A stretch of 64,000 bases of DNA, taken from assembly GCA_958298945.1 (NCBI GenBank), contig OY282607.1, positions 34,939,000-35,002,999 of the forward strand. Direction: 5' to 3'. The position numbers were made by a program, and so were the translations under genes. Of this stretch, positions 34,725 to 46,486 are shown piece after piece. This DNA is from Atherix ibis. Taxonomy: Eukaryota > Arthropoda > Insecta > Diptera > Athericidae. The notes beneath the pieces were generated by a model. The model had not been told where the DNA came from and searched no databases. It saw only the letters and a program-made list of their open reading frames with translations. How positions within the stretch are numbered: position 1 is the first letter of the stretch; each line of letters begins with the position of its first letter.

Positions 34725-35986
34725 CGAGGGTCGTTCAATAAGTCCTTAGAAAAAGATGGAAAAAAACTGTTTTTAAAAAAAAAAAATTTATTTTTTAATA
34801 TAATCTCCTTTAAGCTCTATACACTTTTCCAACCGTTTTTCCAAAATTTTTATCCCGTCCAAAAAATAAGATTTTGGAAGTTCTGCAAAATACTCATCCG
34901 TTTGAGCAATGTCGTCCTCGTTGGAAGTGAACCGTCGTCCGCCACGCCATTTCTTCAGATTGGGGAAAAGAAAATAGTCACTCGGGGCCAAATCTGGTGA
35001 ATAAGCGGGATGCTGCAACAATCCCATTCTCAATTCCACAATTTTGGCCATGCAAACAGCGCAGGTGTGCACACGCGCATTGTCCTGATGCAAGAGGATT
35101 TTCTTCTTCTTCAGATGGGGGCGTTTCTCTTTGATTTTCTCGCTCAACCGTTGCAATAACGACTCGTAATACGCTCCTGTTATTGTTTTTCCTTTTTCCA
35201 AGTAGTCGATAAAAATGGTGCCCTGCGAATCCCAAAAGACCGTGGCCATCACCTTGCCGGCCGATGGCACAGTTTTTGCCTTCTTCGGAGCCCGTTCACC
35301 CTTGAAAATCCACTGTGATGACTGTCTCTGTAGTAGTGTATCCAGGTTTCGTCCACAGTGACATATCGACGAAGGAATTCGGTAGGATTGCGATGAAAGA
35401 GTGCCAACATAGCCTCAGAGTCCACTACACGATTGCGCTTATTCTCCTTTGAGAGGAAACGCGGCAACCATCTTGCCGAAATTTTTTTCACAGACAATTT
35501 TTCATGCAAAATTGAAGCGACTGTACCTTGTGATATGCCCGTGGCCTCAACTTATTCGCGCACGTTAATTCGCCGATCGTTCAAAATCAGATCGTGGATT
35601 TTGTCGATGATTTCAGGAGAAGACACCTCAACTGGGCGTCCTGAACGATGTTCATCTTTTGTGGATGAACGGCCACGTTTAAATTCATTCACCCAATTGT
35701 AAACAGTCGCAAACATAGGTGCAGATGTGCCATGAACTGCATCCAACTCAGCTTTGATTTCTTTCGGGCTTAAGCCTTTCAAATGGAGATGTTTGATGAC
35801 AGCCCTAAACTCATGCACAAATAAATGTCGTTAACTTTAATCGACGATAGAAATTGACCTACGCTATGAAGCAAGCTGAAATTTTGACAGCTTTCCTGTT
35901 AATAATGCTACTTACAAAAAAAAATCTTTACCGACACTACGAGCGCAATTTCTTGGATTTTCTAAGGACTTATTGAACGACCCTCG
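34725..35986 (-). mobile_element. Mariner family A, copy 2
   Basis: 1262 bp with the CGAGGGTCGTTCAATAAGT termini and TA duplications at 34723-34724 and 35987-35988. It is the longest of the three copies and lacks the coding deletions of copy 1. Confidence 0.92.
34788..35818 (-). pseudogene. Mariner transposase, family A copy 2
   Basis: All domains are present: MHEFRAVIKHLHLKGLSP start (35818), WVNEFKRGRSSTKDEHRSGR, the linker SARWLPRFLSKENKRNR, VTVDETWIHYY (first Asp), LLHQDNARVHTCAVCMAK (second) and AYSPDLAPSDYFLFPNLKKW (third, 34 residues after the second), with the end ELKGDYIKK and stop at 34788. Breaks: a Leu-to-stop change after RRINVRE in the helix-turn-helix, and a deletion just after WIHYY that shifts the frame for ~70 codons. 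The initiator region has lost the Glu-Lys-Ser of the MEKSEFRA seen in copies 1 and 3. Confidence 0.9.
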
Positions 35987-36355
35987 TATTATTAATATTT
36001 GCTTGAAAAAAAAAGTGTTTTAACATATTTAACTTTATTTTCCAAAGCAAAACTGGATAATATGTTGGCTTCAATATCGTTTAGATAGTACCCTTGCCAT
36101 ATTATTTTTTTCGGCTATAATTTTTGGAAAGAATTATAGTTTTCAGAATTATTTTTAACTTTTTAAATACAAAAAAGTACTTTAAAAATTACATGTAAAT
36201 ATTTTTGAAAACTTGCTAAGCTTTTAAAAAGTTATATTTAACAAAAAATTCCTGGGAAAAAAGTCATTCAAAAAATGGACCAAGCTAAATACCCAAAGGA
36301 ACCTTAAAATGAATTCAATAATTATTGTTATATATAAAAAAAAAGATTACCATCG

Positions 36356-36412
36356 ACCAGTTTCATTAGGGAAGCTGGAAACCCCATATACGTAACATCA
36401 AGTCGCCAAATC
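36356..36412. repeat. Dispersed repeat, copy 2
   Basis: Degenerate relative of 22561-22625, starting ACCAGTTTCATTAGGGAAGC and ending GTCGCCAAA. It is slightly shorter than copy 1. The parent element is unknown. Confidence 0.4.
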
Positions 36413-37785
36413 ACATTATGGTCGTGGCGCTACAGAATAGCCTCTGGCTCTTGCCTCAGAGACTTTACAATACAACAACAATAAAAAAATATTTTCCGAT
36501 TCTTCTTCTACGTTCTTACAAAAAAAAAGTTAGTTTTCCTTTAAAATAAGCGATTACGTGTACACACAGTCCAATGAATTTTCAATAAAACTTTAACATT
36601 TTTAATACAATAATTAGCCATATTTTTACTTGAACAGAAACTTAAAATCCTTCTTAAATGATTTTATTTATTAACAAATTAATCAAGCGGAATTTTGTAC
36701 ATAATTCTTCGAAAATGTTTAAGTTGAGAAATATTGCACTTTGAGTGTAATTTTAATTTTATTTTTTTCTTATTTTTTCTATTTACTTTTGTTTTAAGAA
36801 TATTAAATTTTAGTCTCTAATATTAATGTTGAAATTATTTGCTTTATAATAGTAGATTTATTGAATGAGTTTTTCTTATTATAAAGTGAAAATTGATTAC
36901 AATTCCCTTTCCATTGGCAATGCAAAATTTATTATATAAAATTTTATTGACAGCTGTTGAAGAGTACTCGAATATAAGTCAACCGTAATTAATTGCGCAA
37001 TCAAAAAAAAGGAGGCACAAAGAAGTCCTTTAGATCGGAGCGGCTAAACGGATGCAATTCTTAAGGAATGGTCAGAGTGCCGCAAACTCTACAGGATCCA
37101 AGTTCAATATTTGCTGCTGTGTAATCTTTCATGAATTCAATTCACCGATTGTGTTTGATTCTTTTATATAAGACACATTTCCATAGCATGGATTATTGTT
37201 TTTCCAACCGTTCATTTAATAGTGGGTTTTGGTGACAAAAATTTTCCATTGTTATCGCTTAGTCCGCATTATTTTTTTTATTCATAAGTTCGTTTATGAT
37301 TTTCATGTCCTTTCCATTAACGAATATCATTTAAACACGTGTTTGCATTAAATTGCACGTAGATTTTCAACAACAAAAAATAAAAAATACACTTAAAAGT
37401 CCCCTTCTTATATACTCTACAATTTATCCTTTATGCATATGTATATACTTGTTCTGTTTTTGCAAAATATGAATTTATTTATTCCAATATGCAAGTACGT
37501 TTTCACAAAAGTATTTTATCAATAGTATACTTTAAGCCATCAACGTTCAATACATTTTAATAAATTTTAAGTGTGTTTCATTAACAGCAATATTAGAGCA
37601 ATTATACTCAGACTACTTCAGCAAAGCCTATTAAAGAAAAAAAATTTGGAAATCGAAAAGGAAATTTTGGTAGATTGAAAAATTTGTAAGACGAAAAAGG
37701 ACCTAAATATACAAATTGTACGATCCTAAAACTCTCCAGTCAAGTACTTAAAATCTGCAACATACTCGATTCCAACGATAGCAAA

Positions 37786-37872
37786 ATGACTGAAACTAAC
37801 TTCCTTGTTGGTGCTGTTCAACTTGTTGTTGCTGCTGCTGTTGGCACTGCCTTGTTGTCGCCGCACAGCTAA
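37786..37872 (+). CDS. Small ORF (28 aa), hydrophobic, speculative
   Basis: An ATG in a good insect context (GCAAAATG) opens 28 codons, MTETNFLVGAVQLVVAAAVG and TALLSPHS, then TAA. The middle is a hydrophobic stretch long enough for a membrane helix. The GTTGTTGCTGCTGCTGTTG triplet repeat accounts for much of it. On the minus strand the same DNA reads as a Gln/Asn/Ser-rich run, so simple-repeat origin is as likely as a real microprotein. Confidence 0.2.
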   Translation: MTETNFLVGAVQLVVAAAVGTALLSPHS

Positions 37873-39834
37873 TCTTAAACAACATCGAATCCGCCACTGA
37901 CAATAGGCGAAGATCAATTATTTCGCTTGATTTAATCAACTGAATGGCCTTTTAAAGCGGTAAGTGGCTGTATTCTCGTAATTATGTTCATAAAAGATGT
38001 GTTCGTAGTAGTTGATATCGCACGTTCCCACACAAAAAATCCTTCAAAAATACACACACGTACACTGTTTCGTAAGGGTAACCTCATCTATCAGCACCAA
38101 AATACACGACGGTGTACATCCCGTACAGTCTATCAATGCCGATTTATTTTCGAAATGAATCCAGTCACCATCCTGTCATTCCGATAAGTCTAAGGACGAT
38201 TCTATTCCGTCGCCTTAAATGAATTTCCTTTCGTGTTATCTCAACCGAATTCTTTCCTGGTTTCCCTATGCGATAATTCAACATTTTTTCTGGCAGTCAG
38301 TTGTGTTTCTTTGATTTTATCATTAAAGGCATTTTGCCATTTTCTAAATTCCTCCATCCTCTCACCTATTGTTAGTCTGTATGTATGTGCTTTGTCAATT
38401 TTTCTTCGACAAATGTGTTTGTGTATGAAATAAACGGAAGCAATTGAAAATCTCAAATGATTGAGATCAATTATGGAATTGATTCCCGCTGATTATGTTA
38501 TAATCAAAGTGATGACAATTTTTAGAACCATGACAATTTTTTAAATAGGATGGATGGTATAGAAAAACTGCTTCCGCAACTTACCCTAAATGTAACAATT
38601 CAAAAAATCATCCCCAATTCAAAATTGTTGAAGCAATTAGCTCTTGAAATATTGTAAGTTTTTTTTTTAAATATTTGAGACATTTGCTTATTTCGATTTA
38701 TTATTATTTGATTTTACAAAAATGATATTTTATTTAATATTTATATCAGTCTCAATATCCATTATAAAAGAAGAAAATTGTTATTTATAATTTAAAATCG
38801 TATATTTTTAATGCAAATTCAAAAGTCTAGATACATAGATACTTTAGGAGCTATACAAAAAAAAATTGAAATTTAAAAAAAATCTTAAACAGTTAAGCTT
38901 TAAAGTTTTGGTATTGAGAAACATAATAAATATTTAATAAAATATTCGACTATATGTTCCCAGTCCTATAAGTTTCTAATCCTAGTCATCCCATAATGTA
39001 AGTATAAATATCTAAAGATTTGACGAATAATTACTATCAGTTTAATACTTAAATACGATGCCATGAATTAGTATGCCATAAAATGATATCTAACCTGCAT
39101 TATATCCTTGATATGTATTTTGATTTATAATTTTTTAGAGCACCCACCTTAAACAACTAACTTAAATTTTATGGAAAAAAGAAAAAATATTATATATATT
39201 TTCAAACTTTGAATAAAAAATAAAAATTTCTTTGCCAACTACGCCCTTATACTGTATGGCAAAAAAACCCTATCATCATTAAAAAGAATCAAAGGATTGT
39301 TTTCCAATTTTTTACCAAAACTATCAAGTTTTGTCTAACAAATTTTTAATTTTTTTTTAGAATTTAATGCTTAAGATAATATCGTATCCATAAAATATAT
39401 TCTATGTACACGTATATTTGTATTTTTTCCAGAAATCTAACCATAAAATTATTTTATAGTTTTAAAATTCAAAGAATTTATGGGAAAATACTTCCTTTCT
39501 AAATTAAGTGTCTAGTAATATTGCAGACTTCCTTTCTAAATTGATTGTAGGTTACTCCTTTCCAGATGTGCAGTACGAGTTTCAACCTCGTCTGGTAACT
39601 ACACGACCCTATCCATAAATGGCACTTGTATAACTGAAACCAAAAAACTTTCCATTCTTAGTATGAGTGTTCATGACAAGCTCCGTTGGAATGACCACAC
39701 ATTTAATACCACCAAAAATGCAGGAAAATGTTTAGGTTTCCTTAAGATATATAAGAAATCTTTCACTGCATCTGATCTATCCAATATGTAATCGTTCACT
39801 TAAGAGATGGGATATAAAATCAAACAACAAAATA

Positions 39835-40866
39835 TTGGGTTGTCCGAAATGTAATTTCATTTTTTTTTTAATGAAAGACGATTTTTTTATAGGGAATTAA
39901 TATTTTATTCAATTAAATATTGTCCAATCTGATCCAATACCCTTTGCCATATTTCTGGCAGTAGCATAATTCCACGCTCATAAAATTTTGGTTCTTTGCT
40001 GGCAAAAAACTGATCCAAGTGATTTTTGACCTCCTCATTTGAATTAAACGTTTTACTTTTGTAGAGACCGAAACAAATTATAATCGAAAGGTGCTAGGAC
40101 TGAAGAGTATGGTGGGTATGGCAGTATATACCATCTAAGCTCTAAAAGCTTTTGCCGAGTGGTCAAACTTGTGTGTGTTTTGTTGGAACACTATACCTTT
40201 CCTGACCAATTCTGGCCTTTTTATTTAAGTGAATCATTCAATTTGTCCAACTAATGACAGCAAACTTCAGAATTGATCGTTGTGTTGCTAGGTAGAAGCT
40301 CAAAATAAACATTTCCTTTGAAATCCCAAAAACCTTTTTTGAGATGATGAGGAACCCATATGTCAAGCTTTAAGATTAAACCGAGCCGCTTCAAATGATC
40401 ATGAACGGGCGAATTCGATAAATTTAATCTCTCAGCCATCTCACGAGTTGTTATTCGCCGATTTGCATCAATTAATGCCTTTATTGTGTCCTCATCAGCT
40501 TCAACTGACCTTCCAGAATGTGGTGCATCTTCGAGATCGAAATTTTGCAAACCAGTTTTGGCACTGGCGCTCACTTAACACATTTTCTCCATATGCATCG
40601 GATAATTTTTTTCTTGCTTGAACAGAATTTTTATCTTTTCTATAGTAAAAACTAAAATATGCCGAAAATGCAGTTTTTTACTTTCCATATTTAAAAGGGT
40701 ATTAACCAAAAACTACTATCATAATCAATCGAGTTCATTCACAAGCAAGCCTTACTATGTCAGCTATTAAAGTATATATGATTATGCAGCTTAAGTATGA
40801 AGTTGTTTGTGAAAAAATACAATTAAGTACTCTATTGGAAAAAAAACGAAATTCCGGACAACCCAA
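39835..40866 (-). mobile_element. Mariner family D, copy 1
   Basis: 1032 bp with termini TTGGGTTGTCCGAAATGTAA and, as reverse complement at the right, TTGGGTTGTCCGGAATTTCG. TA duplications lie at 39833-39834 and 40867-40868. It inserted into the LINE relic 39540-41160. A second copy is at 50910-52066, also minus. Confidence 0.9.
39900..40590 (-). pseudogene. Mariner transposase, family D copy 1 (internally deleted)
   Basis: The minus strand reads TGLQNFDLEDAPHSGRSVEA, RRITTREMAERLNLSNSPVH (second helix-turn-helix) and LDIWVPHHLKK, then jumps to GFWDFKGNVYFELLPSNTT. The jump shows a deletion that removed the first catalytic Asp. Degraded C-terminal pieces follow toward 39900. Inactive. Confidence 0.8.
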
Positions 40867-41361
40867 TAAATAGGAAATAAAAATATTACGGAGTAATTAT
40901 ATAGATTCACTGGAACACCGGCATAATATCTTCTATCTTTCCTTATTTTATCTTATATTACATAAACAGTATTCCAGTGACTTGGCTAGTTGCATTCCAC
41001 CCTTACAATTATTTCGGCGTAATACTCGTTTCGCCAAGAATGCATATTACATTACCCTAAATTCCGTTTTCGGACATACTGTAGGATATGAAAATTATAT
41101 TTTCAACCGTTCTTTTCGATCGTGGAATACTTTGCCTTAATGCAATCAAAAGCTACTCGTAGCTTACCTGTTAAAGTTAATGTAAAGTTCGGTAGCATAT
41201 CTAATTCGTTTTAATTCGAAAATGACGTAAAAGTGTAAATTCGATTTTTGCAAATAAAAAGATATTTTAAATTACTTAGCGCGACTAATTTTTAATTTGT
41301 TGGAATCTGTTTGAGCTCAAAAAAAAGTGATATTTTCATAACACCTACAAATTAAAGCCTA

Positions 41362-41830
41362 CAAGGTGTGGGAAAAAAGTATTTTTTTTTTGTAATAATA
41401 TTATTTTATTTTCATACGTTAATAATATTTCTTTAAACGTAGAATTCCCTTGGGGAGCTACTTTTTGATTTTATTGAAAGTACTAAGATGACATCCTTTC
41501 AAGTAATTTTGACCTTTTGGAATGAGAAAACAACACGACTACAATCAGGTGAAAAGGGTGGAATCGTCGATTCAGCTTGCCATATGACAGAGGACATTAT
41601 CATGATGGAGCAGTAAAGTGTGCAATATTTAATTTGATATGAAGAAACTTTTTTCTCAGCCTTTGAAGGACTTCTTTATATAAAATGTAATTAACAGTTT
41701 ATCTTGGATGCAAAAGAGCCCTTACTCGCTCCACATTTTAATCGCTTTTCGATATGAAAGGCCTCCTCGTCAATTCGTTAGGTTCCACACAAAGCCAACA
41801 ATACTTTTTTTTTAAATAAATCATTTGTGC
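41362..41830 (-). pseudogene. Mariner fragment with one terminus
   Basis: The left end reads CAAGGTGTGGGAAAAAAGTA after a TA at 41360-41361, a plausible mariner terminus. Minus-strand readings in changing frames give pieces like KEVLQRLRKK, HHDN-like and KGQNYLKGCHLSTFNKIKK. These parallel the fragment at 22035-22340. No right terminus found. Heavily decayed. Confidence 0.55.
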
Positions 41831-41931
41831 TAAAGGAATTCTGAATATACTTTTATTATTTTAACATCGCGCGTGTGAAAAGTAACAGAATGGATATTGG
41901 AAGAAATATCGGTACCCTTTCCTCCTAAATA

Positions 41932-43124
41932 CAAGGGTCGTTCAATAAAGTCCTTAGAAAAAGTGCTTTATACACTTTTCCAACCGTTTTTCCAAAATTT
42001 TTATCCCATCCAAAAAATAGGATTTCGGAAGTTCTGCAAAATACTCATCTGTTTGAGCAATGACGTCCTCGTTGGAAGTCAGATTGGGGAAAAGAAAATA
42101 GTCACTCGGGGCCAAATCTGGTGAATAAGCGGGATTCTGCCACAATTCCATTCTCAATTCCACAATTTTGGCCATGCAAACAGCGCAGGTGTGCACACGC
42201 GCATTGATCTGATGCAAGAGGATTTTTTTCTTCTTCAGATGGGGGCGTTTCTCTTTGATTTCCTCGCTCAACCGTTGCAATAACGACGCGTAATACGCTC
42301 CTGTTATTGTTTCTCCTTTTTCCAAGTAGTCGATAAAAATGATGCCCTGCGAATCCCAAAAGACTGTGGCCATCACCTTGCCGGCCGATGGCACAGTTTT
42401 TGCCTTCTTCGGAGCCCGTTTACACTTGAAAATCCACTGTGATGACTGTCTCTTCGTTTCTGGAGTGTGGTAGTGTATCCAGGTTTCGTCCACAGTGACA
42501 TATCGAAGAAGGAATTTGGCAAGATTGCGATGAAAGAGTGCCAACATAGCCTCAGACTCCACTGCACGATTGCGCTTATTCTCCTCTGAGAGCAAACGCG
42601 GCACCCATCTTGCCGAAATTTTTTTCACAGACAATTTTTCATGCGAAATTGAAGCGACTGTACCTTGTGATATGCCGTGGCCTCAACTAATTCGCGCCGA
42701 TCGTTCAAAATCAGATCATGGATTTTGTCGATGATTTCAGGAGTAGACACCTCAACTGGGCGTCCTGAACGATGTTCATCTTTTGTGGATGAACGGCCAC
42801 GTTTAAATTCATTCACCCAATTGTAAACCGTCGCATACACAGGTGCAGATGTGCCATGAACTGCATCCAACTCGGCTTTGATTTCTTTCGGGCTTAAGCC
42901 TTTCAAATGGGGATGTTTGATGACAGCCCTAAACTCGCTTTTTTCCATTGTTATGCACAAATAAATGTCGTTAGCTTTAATCGACGATAGAAATTGACCT
43001 ACGCTATGGATCGAGCTGAAATTTTGACAGCTTTCCTATCGATAATGCTACTTACAAAAAAAAATCTACCGACACTACGAGCGCAATTTCTCGGATTTTC
43101 TAAGGACTTATTGAACGACCCTCG
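41932..43124 (-). mobile_element. Mariner family A, copy 3
   Basis: 1193 bp with family A termini (left start CAAGGGTCGTTCAATAAAGT, one change and one extra A; right perfect) and TA duplications at 41930-41931 and 43125-43126. Confidence 0.92.
41954..42951 (-). pseudogene. Mariner transposase, family A copy 3
   Basis: It starts MEKSEFRAVIKHPHLKGLSP (42951). The helix-turn-helix has lost about 12 bases plus one, giving LNDRRELVEATAYHK and a shift. The rest is open from 42634. The first catalytic Asp is present (VTVDETWIHYH), the second is changed (HQINAR where relatives have HQDNAR), and the third is present (YSPDLAPSDYFLF). An in-frame ~27-bp deletion removes KKWxGGRRF after FPNL. The C-terminus and the adjoining internal sequence are deleted up to the terminus. 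Confidence 0.9.
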
Positions 43125-43126
43125 TA

Positions 43127-45540
43127 TTAATTGAATATGTGTATAGAAATTAATTCAACGCTTTCAGAAAAAATTTAAGAAAATATTTCTCTTGATATAA
43201 ATAAGAAAAAATATTTTAAGAGTAATTTTAATAAAAATGTAAAAAAAATCCCAATTCCCTTTATTCTAACATAGAATTTTCCTTTATTTATATACTATTT
43301 CATAGTATACAAAATTCATATTCTTCAAAAACCGTTTAAATTGTTAACAACCTGATAAGTTTTTTTCGTTATCACAACATATTGAATTAGCTTTTTTTTG
43401 ACAATAACGACAATAAATTAATTTTTATTATGTTGAGCATAAGTAAAATTGCATAAATATTAATTTCTCTTTTTATGCCTTCAATAACATAAATTTTATT
43501 TTACCAACTAATGAGAGGATTTTCTAGATAATAATAGCAATAATGAAAGAACATTTTTGTTGACTTAATTATTTATCAATTTGATATCCAAAATATTATG
43601 AGAATTACAAATGTTTACCTAATCCCATTAAAACCTTCACAATAAATTAATTGAAAATGCAAAAATTTTCCCAAATATTAGTAGTACTCCTTTGGATGTA
43701 GTCGTAATATTTCTCACCCATTGATGATAAGAGAACGGAGCTAATCAAATAATCAGAACAGTGTAATTTTATTACAAAGATAACTTCATTACTAGATAAG
43801 TTTAATTATCAATGAGAACGAACAACTGCTTTTGATAATAATTAACATAATTAATTTGATATAATACACGCGTTCGTAATCCTGTATCATTTTGGGAGAA
43901 TGCCATTGAATTGAAGGGAAAATTGTTTTGTAAATGAAAAAATGTCGCAGCCGTCGAGTTCAAATATTTATCAATATCATAGCTAATAAAATCGACATAA
44001 TTTAAATACTTTCTTTTTAAAAGAAAGTTTTAATCCTCAAGGAAATGTTGCAATTACTGAAGATATGAATCCAACGAATCCTCTTTAAGGGCGTTTATTC
44101 CAAACAACAACAATTCCAAATGAACAAAATAAATTGAAATGTGGTGTGTGTGTGTGTATATTTCTTAGGTATAAAATAGCAAAACGTATCCTATTACAGA
44201 TAATATATTTTCGGTAAATTACACCGATTAGTAGTCAAAGATGTAGCAACTCGATTGCGGCCACATTTGTAAACTATTCATTACATTTGTATCCACTTAC
44301 ATGTAATTTTTTGACATCTGATACTTTGCGAGCATACAATTCACTCTGCACGCCCTACTTGCCTAACACAATTATGCATTGTCAATCTGTATATAATTTC
44401 CTTTGGGAAAATACTATTGGACATTTTTCATGGTTCCATTTAACAAAAGTTCACATTGAATTTAAATTGCAGTTTGGACTGAAAAGAATTAAATTTTATT
44501 CGAAATTTATAACAATTTTTCCTACACTATATTTACGTATCAATTTAAAATGTATTTTACTATTATTCAATAAATTATACCCTACATAATATATAATTTT
44601 AGGTTAGTAAATAAAATATCACAGCTCAGATTTGAAGTTTATATTTTATTTTCCATCGATGCAGAGAGAATTGTTATAAGTACTTAAATATTTACTATTA
44701 ACCTTAGTAAAAAAATGAGAATTCAATAAAAAAAATTTGATTAAACAAAATTGAAATGGTGAAAAAACAATTATATCGAAAGGTTTATTATAACTAAAAA
44801 AAAAAAATTACTATTTTTTAATATTACTTGACTGATGCCAAATTTAAAAAAAATACTATAAATAAAAAAGGCTCAAAGAAACTTTAGTTTTTTTGCTCGC
44901 GACGAACAAAATATGGAGATTTGCTCGAATGATGTAATCGCCTAATTTTAGGCAATGAGCTGAAATACCCCGCTTGAATGAAAATTTTTTTTCGAACTGC
45001 GAACATTATTGCAATTTTGACATTGTGATTTGTGTAAAGAAAGTTTGTGTATTAAATTGTTGAGCAGGAAACCCTCCCATATCCAGTACCCGCAGTAATC
45101 AATATCTTGCTTTGCCTACTAACCAAACAGAATTTAATTGTAGACAAATAGACTTTATGGCCTAATACCCCTAAACCAGTCTACTAAATATTCTACCAAA
45201 ATTTTGGATTCGAACGTTGCTCAAAATTTGGATTCGACATTCTGCTCTCACCCACATTACTCGTAATTAATCTTCTACGCAATTTTACACTTAAAAAAAA
45301 TGGTTTTGTTCTTCCACTCGTAACATGTAGTCATCAAAAGTCTTCATGGCTGTGTCACTTTTTTCTGGCTTCTGGTATATGGATAAGGGACTTTACAAGC
45401 AAATAAACAACTATTTATACTAATATAAATATTTGTTTTAATAGAAAGAAAGAAACATTGTAAATAAAGAAAGATCGTAACTAAAGACATAGTTATTCCG
45501 AATATAGAATAGCACGTTTGCTTTAGAAATTATAATTAAC
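43127..45540. other. AT-rich interval without recognised genes
   Basis: No gene supported. A 100-codon ORF at 44287-44589 is AT-rich with no family signature. A (GT)n tract lies near 44143-44156. Confidence 0.5.
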
Positions 45541-45544
45541 TCCT

Positions 45545-46110
45545 CAAAGTATGAGAATATCCGGTTGATCAAATTTTTCAACGCCGCGGATACGAACTGA
45601 ACTCCGTTTTCCGATACTATAGTTTCGTATACCCCAAACAGATCGTACTCTAGGAATCTACCGATATGAGCGGTGAAGACTGTCCGTAAGGTGGAAAGTG
45701 CTCCAAAACAATGAGTATGTCAGTATTAACTGAGTAACTCCGCAGATAAGGGCCCAAAAATAGATGTTCTGTACATTATATGATTCCCATTGGTGAGCGA
45801 GGCGTTTGGTTGGTGGCTTTAGTTCCTTTCCAGATTTCATACGATAAAATTTACCATCTAATCTCTGGCGCCAATTTGTACCCAAAAAAATAGCGTCTGA
45901 TGATTTTTAGTATTTTCCTTATTCCAACGTGAGTTGCCATAGGGGAATTATAAGCTTTTCTAATTATTTCAGTTTTCATGCCTTGTGGTTTCCACAGCTT
46001 CCAAGCCTTATTTTCCAGCAACAGATCTGTTGTTCTTGGGATCGTATAGAGATAGACAAAATCTGCATCTACCTTCAAGAAAATTAGATTATAAACACTT
46101 CTAGCCTAAG
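45545..46110 (-). pseudogene. Ty3/gypsy-type integrase remnant
   Basis: The minus strand reads RTTDLLLENKAWKLWKPQGM, then IIRKAYNSPMATHVGIRKIL and KIIRRYFFGYKLAPEIR. This is the His-His-Cys-Cys zinc-binding start of LTR-retroelement integrases (relatives: HDSPxAGHFGxxKTxxRIRRxFxWPxM). Continuing in another frame are KATNQTPRSPMGI and FLGPYLRSYSVNTDILIVLE, resembling the start of the catalytic core. The zinc-finger His of the usual GH is kept, and the downstream Cys pair is degraded. No long terminal repeats or other domains are seen nearby. Dead fragment. Confidence 0.65.
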
Positions 46111-46486
46111 TACTAAGTTTTGGAAAGCAAATTTCTTAGAATTGGGATTGATCCGACCCTCCCCATCCTTCGTGCTCATGTATAGCCAAGCCTGCGGCGT
46201 CTGCCTCATATTCTGCATAACAAGCGGGACAACTAGAATACCCAGATTGATTTTCAAACAGTCCACCCCTCATGGAACTTTATATCTATGATTTCCATGA
46301 TTGTTGTCGCCAAAAGGCCTCAATGTTATGGCACTTTTTGAAATAACTTTGGGTACATGTGCTCGTTTATACAATATATATTTATAAGAGAAAATAAAAA
46401 TTAAATGAATCGACTGAAGAGTATGTCAAAAATTCATGTACTTTTTTAAATTTTTAAAAACTACTAGCGACAAGGAACTAAAAATA

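Larger units (their letters stand above)
35989..39539. other. AT-rich interval, few features
   Basis: Holds the dispersed repeat at 36356-36412 and a small ORF at 37786-37872. A minus-strand run at 38241-38390 reads ERMEEFRKWQNAFNDKIKET, a charged helix-like peptide of unknown origin. No gene is otherwise supported. Confidence 0.45.
39540..41160 (+). mobile_element. Non-LTR LINE relic split by a mariner
   Basis: Before 39835 the plus strand reads LRWNDHTFNTTKNAGKCLGF followed by LKIYKKSFTASDLSNM. After 40866 it resumes DSLEHRHNIFYLSLFYLILH, SDLASCIPPLQLFRRNTRFA and YIFNRSFRSWNTLP. These are the thumb and C-terminus of a CR1/jockey-group reverse transcriptase in correct order. The mariner at 39835-40866 separates them. 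The catalytic palm and everything upstream are missing. Confidence 0.75.
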
